From positions 62,001-126,000 of the forward strand of contig CATKHK010000081.1 of the NCBI GenBank assembly GCA_949751835.1: 64,000 bases of DNA, in the 5' to 3' direction. The DNA comes from Blepharisma japonicum. Lineage: Eukaryota > Ciliophora > Heterotrichea > Heterotrichida > Blepharismidae. This document shows, piece by piece, positions 56,501 through 64,000 of this stretch (position 1 is its first letter; every line of letters starts with the position of its first letter). Below the pieces are notes generated by a model. The model saw only the letters and a program-made list of their open reading frames with translations, was not told where the DNA came from and searched no databases. The position numbers and the translations under genes are program-made.

Positions 56501-59500
56501 TAGTCTGGAAAGCTTTGTAGCTTTTGTTTAACTTTTTTGCAATATCGCCACTTTTGAAGATTTTATCTAGTTCTGCCCATTGCTTTTGGCATAGTAACCA
56601 CTCATCAAGAGTTGCTGCAAAAATTTTGAAAATTTTATTCCAGTAGTCAACCTTCTCAAACATGGGGCCGATAAATCTATTTGAAATCAGTGTTGAGAGC
56701 CCAGCTTGAGAGTCTTCCAACTTCACCATAATATCATCAACTTCTTTAAAGATATAGCTTTCATCAACTTTTTCAACATGGAATTCAATATTATCCCACC
56801 CTGACACAATTTCGCTTAGCTGATTTTGTATTTCTTCTTCTTTTCTTGCTCTCAAAGCAATTTCTGCAATTTCTTCTTTCACATTATTTACTTTGATATC
56901 TAAAAGCTTTTTTAATGTAAATGACTCATCCCTTATATCAATGTCGATTCCAATAACTTTTCTTATCTGCTCCCAATGCCTTTCTTCAAGTCCTTTGAAC
57001 CTTAAATCGCTCACAATTGGCATCGTATCTTTTAAGACATCTACATACGATTTAAGAACTTGTGGGACATAATTTCCTTGGTCTTCCAATGATTTACACC
57101 TTTTTGCAATTTTATTATACCCATCAACTTCTCTCGTGATTTGTTCAACATCAATCTTATTAAATGAGGTGGAGCTTCATATAATAATTTTCTTTTCCCA
57201 TTCATCTAGAGCTTTCCACATTTCATTCTTATTTTTCCAATCTTTAAAAGTATCTTCTACTTCTGGATACTCCTTCGGCTCCATTTCGAGCTCCAAATAA
57301 TAATTCCTGAAATCTTTGGTATCCTGCACCAATTTTGTAACTTTTTCTCCAAGATCCGTCAAAATTTCTATGACAGTTTCTTTATTTGCATCTTTATTCG
57401 CGAACATTTCATCCTTAAGTAGTTCTTTTATATCGTTATTTCTTTTATCAACTGAATGAGCACTATCTCTCAGCATTCTTGTGAATTTTGTTTTATCATT
57501 TTCTCCACGCTCATAAAATGCTTGCATTTTGGTCCTCAAAGCATCTAGAGAAGTCAAAGTCTCATTGTATTTTCTTTTATTAAGATCTGTAAATTTGATA
57601 CTGTAAGCTTCCATAAGCTGCATTAAATCTTTTAAATCATTAGTACGGTTTGTGATATCCTGCAAATTATTCTCTATTTCTTTCATATGCTTTACAATGT
57701 AGATATACTCTTCAACTGTTTTAGGGACCCCTTTAATGTTATTGTTGTATTCTGCCAGGATTTTTGTCAGCTTCATTGCTGAATCTAATGCGATTTCTGG
57801 GAGAAGCCCTTCTATTTTTTCCATGCACTGCTTTGGGGATGGTATCAATTTTCTCTTAATATTATGAACATGCAATTGAAAAATCCCTACATCTTCTTCC
57901 TCTTTCATTGTTTTAAATTCTTGCATTTGTCGTAAATATTCTTCAATTGCCCTCTTAATTTCTTCAATTTCTGCATCTCTATACCTTTCTACATCCGTTT
58001 CATAATTTTGCATATAAATGTCAAGCTTAGGGATTAAATGCAAAGAGAACTTAATCAGAGCCCTAAAGGATTGATCAATACCATCCTTGATTTCATTGCC
58101 AATTCGCTTTATTACTTCATCATTAACAATCATTTGCAATAAATCAAAGTCTTCATCAACTGGCTTTTCTTCAAATTCTTCTAATGCTTTTGTGTATCTT
58201 TCAAACTCTGGAACGCTAACTAGCATATAGTTATTTAAAAGCATAGTAAGTCCTCTTAATATGGCATCATCAATTGCCACTTTTACAGCTTCATTATCAG
58301 GCTCATAGAAGATATCTCTTAATTCAAAGTCTGCATTGATGACCAATAATGGATTCTGCTGCCTCCTCTGCATATTAGGTCTTTTATCTTTTTGATCATA
58401 ATCAAAAGTAATTACTTTCAGCACCTTTTGTGCAGAATTGACTGATAAACTCATTTTTGCATCAATAATTTGATAGTCACAAAGTCGTATAAATTTTGCA
58501 AGTCTTTTATAATGGGTTCTAATAATCGCTTCTTGCGTGTATGGCATTTGTTTATTAGAAATATCGCCTACTAGAAATGGGTCTGCATCTTCATTAACTC
58601 CTTTTCTGCCTTCTTCATCATTAACAGTGGTCTTATTTTCTCTCCTAAAAGCTTCCAATGATTCCTTGCAAGAAATTGATACTAAATTTTTGATATTTGT
58701 CTCCAAGTCTTCAAGTTCATCTCCTACAGCAATTCTTTTCGTATCTTGTGCAGCATTAAACTGTTCAATAGTCCTCACATTATCAAAATTCAAATCTAAT
58801 AAATCAAACCTTAAAATTTTTCAGCTCTGGTGTCTTACATTAAGTAAAGGATCCCTCAGCTTATTATCAAGAATAAACAGTTCATGCTCTAAAAACTGAG
58901 ACCTTTCAGTCATCATATTTCTCCTTCGCAAGTTTTTTCATAATGAGAAATTCTTCCACTTTTTGTACTGCTTGAAAAATCTGATTTCTTTGAGCCTCTG
59001 GTAGAGCTTGTATTCTCTTTCTCATTCTTCTAAGGATAAAAAATAAGCTTCACCTGTAATAAAATGAGTGACACCTCGTGAGCTGATTGTTAAGTATTCG
59101 TTAGGATTTTTCTTCTTAAATGGGACGAGCTCAAAATCATAGGAATCACCTTTGCGGTTGCAGTACCAGAAGTCTTCCATTAGTTCTGGATCTGATTTAA
59201 TGACTTGAATAAAATCATAAGGTGTAGGGTTTTGAGGAATGCTTACATTTGGCATTTCGTCTTCAATTAGTGATCTAGATTCTCCATGAATATGCTTTCT
59301 TTTAGGCTGAGCTTTAATTGGAGGCAGATTTTTAGCTTTGAAACCTTTGGTTGATGAAAAAATTGGCTCGAATTTAACTTCGTCTGGAAGTTTCGGAAGT
59401 TTTTTGGTGTCTTCTCCAAATATCATTGATCCTGATTTTGCCATAACCGTCATCGCAGGAGAAAAGACTGTGCTTTTAAAGAAAGGAGAAATAGGCTCTA

Positions 59501-59684
59501 AGGTCTTTGGCTTTTTAATATTGGTAGTTGACTGATTAAGAGATTGAAGTCTTGGCATCAAAGTTTGTTTGGGCTTAGAAACAGTGAGAGTACTACTACT
59601 GCTATTTCGTGATAAGCCTTTATTTGTAAATCTATCCCCAGGCCTCAGCCTACTTGCAAGTGTTTTTCTTAATTCTTCTGACAT
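47565..59684 (-). CDS. Axonemal inner-arm dynein heavy chain (DNAH3/7/12 type)
   Basis: A single 12,120-bp open frame of 4039 aa with TGA as Trp; no frame-changing intron is needed. The N-terminal tail includes KQYKKWKNFSLWKKN-like and HELFILDNKLRDPLLNVR segments typical of single-headed inner-arm dyneins. Linker and motor follow: AAA1 P-loop GPAGTGKT (Lys ~1389), AAA2 GPATAGKT (Lys ~1671), AAA3 GYTGVGKS (Lys ~2010) and AAA4 GVGGCGKQ (Lys ~2363). Then come the stalk coiled coil (about 2590-2960), AAA5-6 and a C-terminus ending TTGHSTNYIISIEVPTHK, HWVQRGAAFLCQLND. TGA falls on conserved Trp, for example 'LDWKDG' after AAA1. It drives ciliary bending by sliding doublet microtubules. The gene begins only 55 bp after the MSH6 stop. 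In-frame 15-nt introns without a stop could be hidden. Confidence 0.93.
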
Positions 59685-59739
59685 TTATTTTCTTTTTTCA
59701 ATAACGTTTACGCAAAATTATAACTCCATAAGAAATTAA

Positions 59740-62661
59740 TTATAAATTTAATTGTTTTAGTCTTTCAAGTATATCCTCAGGACTTATCCCTTGCCTCTTC
59801 AATTTCTTGATTTCTCCAATAATCTTGATCTGCTTAAAATTCTTTTCAATTTCATTTGCTTTCAGCTGGGCAACAACCATTTTCTGACCGAAAATCCCAG
59901 CACTTCTAGCAACATTAAGTCCGTAGCTTTTTGGGCAGATTCCTTGCTTCAATTTGTATAAAAATGTGACATTTTGGGTGACTTCATTGATAAACGAATC
60001 CATGAAAACTAAAACTACCCCAGGAAGCTCAGCTATGTCAGAAATTATCATATGATAATGAGTTGTAAAAAGGGTTCTTGGCTTTATCATGCTGGTAATG
60101 TATTTTAGGAAGCCTAAAGCTATAGAAGCTCCATCACTTGTAGAAGTGCCTCTTCCTAGCTCATCAATAATTACCAAAGAACTAGGTGTCCCATGATACA
60201 GGACTTTTGAGGCCTCTTCGATCTCCATAAAAAATGTGCTTTTTCCTTCAATAAGTGAGTCAGCAGCACCTAAACGAGTAAAAATGTAGTCGACAGGGTA
60301 AAATTTCATAAATTCGCAGGGGACAAAACTACCAATTTGAGCCATTATAACTGCAATTCCTACTTGTCGTAGAACTGTTGATTTTCCACCCATATTAGGT
60401 CCAGTTAAAACATAGCATGGGTTTTCTGAAGTAAATAAAACATCATTTGGGACAAATAATGGATTTTTCGTAGCTAAAATAGGGTGGACAAGTCCTTTTA
60501 TTTCTAAATAAGATTGATCTCCTGTCACAAACTCTGGCCTTGTCAGCTGGACAAGCGATTTACTAGCTAACTTAGCTAGCGAGCACAAGCAATCTATTTC
60601 TGCTACTATACTGATTGCTCGACTTCACCTATCTTTTTCATCATAAAAATGCTTAAGTACTGAGGCTAAATAAGGTCCCAAAGCCCATCTCATTTGCTCT
60701 TCTAAAATTTCTATTTGATCAACCAACCTTTTTATCGTTTTTGTATAATATCTCTGATATCCTTGTCTTGCACTAGTTTCTTCATATTCATTAGGCTTTT
60801 CATCTTTAACCAAATGTAAAGGAATTTCAAGTTCATATCTAAATTTGCTGTCAACAAAAGTTACTTCAGAATGATTATTAAATCTAGCTTTTTCTTGTGT
60901 CAAAATTTCTGATAATTGGTCTTTTACTAGCTCGACTTCTAATTTCAGCCTCTCAAATGTCTCATCTTTACCTGGTGCTGGCTCTGGCTGGTCTGGGGTT
61001 AGCCAGAAAAATGCATTTTCGTATTCCTTGCATAAACTTTTAATTTCTGGGAAAAATCCTTCTGGTTGGAATTTTGTTAATTTTTGGATTTTTGAGGATT
61101 CTAAATCTAGCATATCTAATTGGATCATTAAATCTTGGATATCGCTTAAATGGGTAAGCAAGCCATTGAATTCTTTTATTTTTTGAGCGGAAACATCTTC
61201 AAAATAGACTGCTTTTGAATTTGTTTTGATGCTGTATGTTGAAATCTTACTCAGAAGCCTTTCCATGTCTGGGTATTTTTTTACTGCTTTCTCAAATTTT
61301 TCAATAAATTGAGGAGCTTTTGAGAGCTCTTCAACAGCATCTAACCTTTCGTTAATGGCATTAATATCTAATAGCGGACTAATCAGCCATGATTTCAGCT
61401 TTCTTTTCCCCCAAGAAGTTGAGCATTTATCCATAAATTCATAAAGGCTCCCTTCTTTCGAAATTTTAACTCCATTGTTTGCTTCTATTATTTGCAAGTG
61501 GTGTAACGCTTGGCTGTCCAAAACTAATGAAGCTCTTAGAAGCACAGAGTCTTCATATTTAAAATAATTTGCATTTGGGAGAATCTTTTCACTGAGAAAA
61601 ACTTCATTTAAATAAGAGCAGCATCCTACAAGAGCTTTGAGTGCTGTATTTTCTGGCAAATCTCTGAATACTTCTGGAAGGCCCGCTGGGAAAAAATTAT
61701 TTAAATTGTAATGATTCCACCTCTCATTGGACCTCAATTTGCTTAACTGAGGAGGCATGTGGGAGCTTTTGAGCTGTCTAATTGTAGATGGCAAAATAAA
61801 TTGAGGATGATAAATAACTTCTGAAGGCCGAGATTGAGCTAGAATTGTTTTGAAGGTCTGAAAATCGACATCTCCTACTACGAATACAGAAGTTGAACAA
61901 TCCACAAAACAAACCCCAAACCTATTATCAACTTCAATTAGCGATAATAAATAAGTCGGCTCATAATTTTCGCAGTTAAATTTTGCTGTATAAGTAGCTT
62001 TTGTTAAAATGTCTGTCACTTCTCTTCCAACAGCTTTTCCTGTTTTTGGCTTTCTATTTTTTAATGTTGTTTCTGTCTGTTCGACGACAACTACTTTGTG
62101 CCCTCGCTCTACAAGTATTTTTGCATTTTTTTCGAGAACTTTCTCAGGGAACCCTACATGTGCCTTTTTGCGGTCATTTCCCATTCATTTTAATTCAAGA
62201 ATTTGCTGAGCTATGATTGCGTCTTGATAGAAAAGCTCGTAAAATTTACCTAATTTGAATAGGACAATTTTATCATAATGCTGAGATTTAATTTCCCAAT
62301 ATTGTTCCATCGCTGGTGTAAATTTTTGATTTGGCGGGATAAAGAGACTGGAGGGATCATATTCAGGATCATCGGGTCTTCGACGCGATTTATCTTGGAT
62401 TTTTTCAGGCCTGCAAAAGTCAGGCATTTCATACTCGTCATCATTGCTAGATTGAGAAGGTGGGGACATTGGAGTTGGTTTTGGCTTAGAATTAGACTTA
62501 AATTCAAGTTTTGCAAGACTACCTTCAATATTTTCTGAGTTTTCAGAAGTATAGGATGGATGCTTTCTTTTTAAACTTAAATCTTGCTCGCTTGTTTGGC
62601 TTTTTTCTTGAGGTTTTGATCTATTCGTAGGAGTGAAAAATGAGCTAATTGGTCTCTGCAT
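59740..62661 (-). CDS. MSH6: DNA mismatch repair protein MSH6
   Basis: 973 aa with TGA as Trp. The start at 62659-62661 gives MQRPISSFF, so the PCNA-binding PIP box QRPISSFF is at the very N-terminus as in other MSH6 proteins; an in-frame ATG at 62685 would add eight residues. A disordered acidic region, then MutS domain I with the mismatch-binding Phe-x-Glu (HVGFPE, Phe171 and Glu173) and KVVVVEQTET follow. Lever and clamp domains lead to the ATPase: Walker A GPNMGGKST (Lys ~760), Walker B IIDELGRGTSTSDGAS, and the TTHYH switch. The F-x-E motif separates it from MSH2, MSH4 and MSH5, and the PIP box plus length favour MSH6 over MSH3. It pairs with MSH2 to recognise base mismatches. Confidence 0.93.
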
Positions 62662-62831
62662 ATTTAGTATTTTAAAGAGTATCACCTAAATCTAAATTGT
62701 ATATATTAATTATTGGAAATTATAATAAAAGATCAAATTAAAATCTTAACAATATTAGCATAATCTGATTTTATTTCTAAAAGTTTCTTTACATAATTTA
62801 GCAATCAAAATAAAGGGGGATTTATATTGAT

Positions 62832-63560
62832 ATGAAACAGATTTTATATGTAGACCCATCTCTAAGTGAAATAGTGAACTATATCCCAGAAGAAGGAATC
62901 ACAACCGAAATCACAGATAGAATGTACCCATTTCCCACTCTAATTTTATGAGTCCGAGAAACTACTAGCTTCAATAATCTAGTTTGGATCATCATCTCTG
63001 TTTCCTCATACCAAAGATTCTTAACCAGCTCCAGGATAGAAGAAGGTTTTTCAGATCTAAAATCTTCTTTGGACAACTCGAAAATCTCATTTATTTATCA
63101 ATACTCAGTGCGAGAGAAGGCAAATTGAAAAGAAAATATTCAACCTCAGCTTCAACCTTTGATCGCCAAATGAATATTTAATTTTGGCTTTGATTTGCTC
63201 GAAATGGAAAATCTGAATGAAATTAGCCAATATATAATTCAAGCTTCTTCAGTTCTAATAAACTCTAAAACATCAGATGACTTACAAATGATCCAAAAGC
63301 AGCCTGAACGATTCCATCCTCACGAGACTTGAATAAAATTCCTTACCGCAATTCCTCAAATGTCCTTAGCTAAAGCCCAAGCAATAATATCAAAATATCC
63401 GTCCCTCACATCTCTTCTTGAAGCTTATGAAATAGCAGAAGCTTCTAAGCGTGAAACTTTGCTTATGTCTTTGACAGCTGGAAGTTTGCCAATCGGGAAA
63501 GCGTTATCAACAAAAATTTATACATATTTGACCTCACTTGACCCATTTACAATTTTATAA
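62832..63560 (+). CDS. EME1-like XPF-family protein (non-catalytic partner)
   Basis: 242 aa with TGA as Trp. The start MKQILYVDPSLSEIVNYIP opens an ERCC4-type fold without an obvious catalytic ERKxxxD motif. The C-terminal part carries helix-hairpin-helix-like sequence: FLTAIPQMSLAKAQAIISKY, PSLTSLLEAYEIAEASKRE and IGKALSTKIYTYLTSLDP. These resemble the end of EME1/Mms4, the inactive partner of the MUS81 structure-specific nuclease ('SVYP..LL.AY' followed by a terminal HhH). It is short compared with animal EME1 (about 570 aa) but lacks only the disordered N-terminus. Other XPF-like partners, such as FAAP24, remain possible. It shares a divergent promoter region of 170 bp with MSH6. Confidence 0.6.
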
Positions 63561-63578
63561 TAACTAACTCTGCTTATT

Positions 63579-64000
63579 TTAAGTCGCAATTTCATACTCA
63601 ACGTCAGAAATATTGTTGGTCTTGTTTGCTTGAAATTCAAAATCAGTATCTGAGACTTCAACCTTCCCCCAATGAGTCACTAATAAAACCATGAATTTCT
63701 GATCCCTCATAATTATAATGCCATTTCTTGCGTAAATTGAAGAATTGACCTTGATGGCTTTGGCGATTTCTTCATTAGGAAGCTGTAACTTTATGCATCC
63801 AGTTTCATCACCGACTAGAACTTCCCATGCTGAAAATGATTTGCCTCTGAAAGAAGCTTTGATTTGATATGGCTGATTTATTGCTTTGCACTTTACGTTG
63901 AAACCTCTGAGTTCAGGCTCGAGTCCATTTATTAAAGTAAAGGTAGGGGCTGCTTTTTTGGTTTCTGGCTCGTGTTTTGGCTTATAATGAGGTTGTGGAT
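63579..64000 (-). CDS. OB-fold ssDNA-binding protein (SOSSB/hSSB-like), 5' end outside window
   Basis: Partial frame of at least 139 codons entering from the right edge and ending TAA at 63579-63581. The visible part begins with a Pro/Lys/Glu-rich linker (PQPHYKPKHEPETKKAA). An OB-fold follows: FTLINGLEPELRGFNVKCKA, SAWEVLVGDETGCIKLQLP, KVNSSIYARNGIIIMRDQKF and LVTHWGKVEVSD. The order of strands and the 'GDETGCIKL' turn resemble the single OB domain of human SSB1/2 (SOSS-B), which bind single-stranded DNA at breaks. Here the OB is at the C-terminus, so other domains may lie upstream outside the window. It converges with the EME1-like gene with only 18 bp between stops. Confidence 0.7.
   Translation of the reverse strand, partial: PQPHYKPKHEPETKKAAPTFTLINGLEPELRGFNVKCKAINQPYQIKASFRGKSFSAWEVLVGDETGCIKLQLPNEEIAKAIKVNSSIYARNGIIIMRDQKFMVLLVTHWGKVEVSDTDFEFQANKTNNISDVEYEIAT

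Noticed and set aside
1-64000. CRISPR arrays, bacterial operons or riboswitches
   Set aside because: Nothing of the kind is visible. Gene content, introns and the genetic code are those of a ciliate nucleus.

Overview
This window looks like nuclear DNA of a heterotrich ciliate, most likely a Blepharisma species. Two independent lines of evidence support this. First, many long reading frames are interrupted only by TGA, and where homology can be judged those TGA codons fall on conserved tryptophans: the dynein AAA1-AAA2 linker 'W-x-DG', the ALG6-fused E2-like Trp, and the VHS and kinase cores. No gene here ends in TGA; stops are TAA, or TAG at 2354 and 35312. Second, genes carry spliceosomal introns of only 15 or 16 nt, all GTAA...TAG. 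Eight can be proven because they restore a paralogue- or family-consistent frame. UGA=Trp together with 15-16 nt introns is the published Blepharisma signature. Intergenic DNA is very AT-rich, and much of the second part of the window is gene-dense, with gaps of 18-200 bp between many neighbours.

Layout. 1-18.9 kb is a looser, accessory-looking region. It holds four hybrid histidine kinases (1-1493 minus and partial; 8485-10602 and 11147-13264 plus, in tandem; 16706-18847 minus) and a large multi-membrane PAS protein (2354-6490). It also holds a degraded kinase remnant near 1.9 kb, a fossil related to the Rep protein of CRESS-DNA viruses (13354-13854), three tandem zinc-ribbon genes of no family I recognise (14209-15911), and an assembly gap whose two 127-bp flanks are identical. 

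19.4-37.5 kb holds a CK1-type kinase with a CAAX-like tail, an EGF-like surface protein, the snoRNP protein NHP2, and an ALG6 glucosyltransferase carrying an N-terminal E2/UEV-like domain. It continues with a predicted doubly lipidated coiled-coil protein, several small unknown genes, a tandem pair of SHIPPO-like intron-bearing genes, a seven-helix receptor fused to an RGS domain, and RRP15 with two mini-introns.

37.6-64 kb holds urocanase, two tandem pseudokinases, a VHS-GAT trafficking adaptor, homogentisate dioxygenase, a ciliary-looking coiled-coil protein, and a 12.1-kb open frame for a single-headed inner-arm axonemal dynein heavy chain. It ends with a DNA-repair group: MSH6 with a PIP box, an EME1-like protein, and the start-less end of an OB-fold ssDNA-binding-like protein.

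Functional themes are environmental and membrane signalling (histidine kinases, PAS protein, 7TM-RGS, CK1), cilia (dynein, TPH-like protein, SHIPPO-like proteins), ribosome and snoRNP biogenesis (NHP2, RRP15), amino-acid catabolism and DNA repair. All calls are by eye from translated sequence; no database search was possible.
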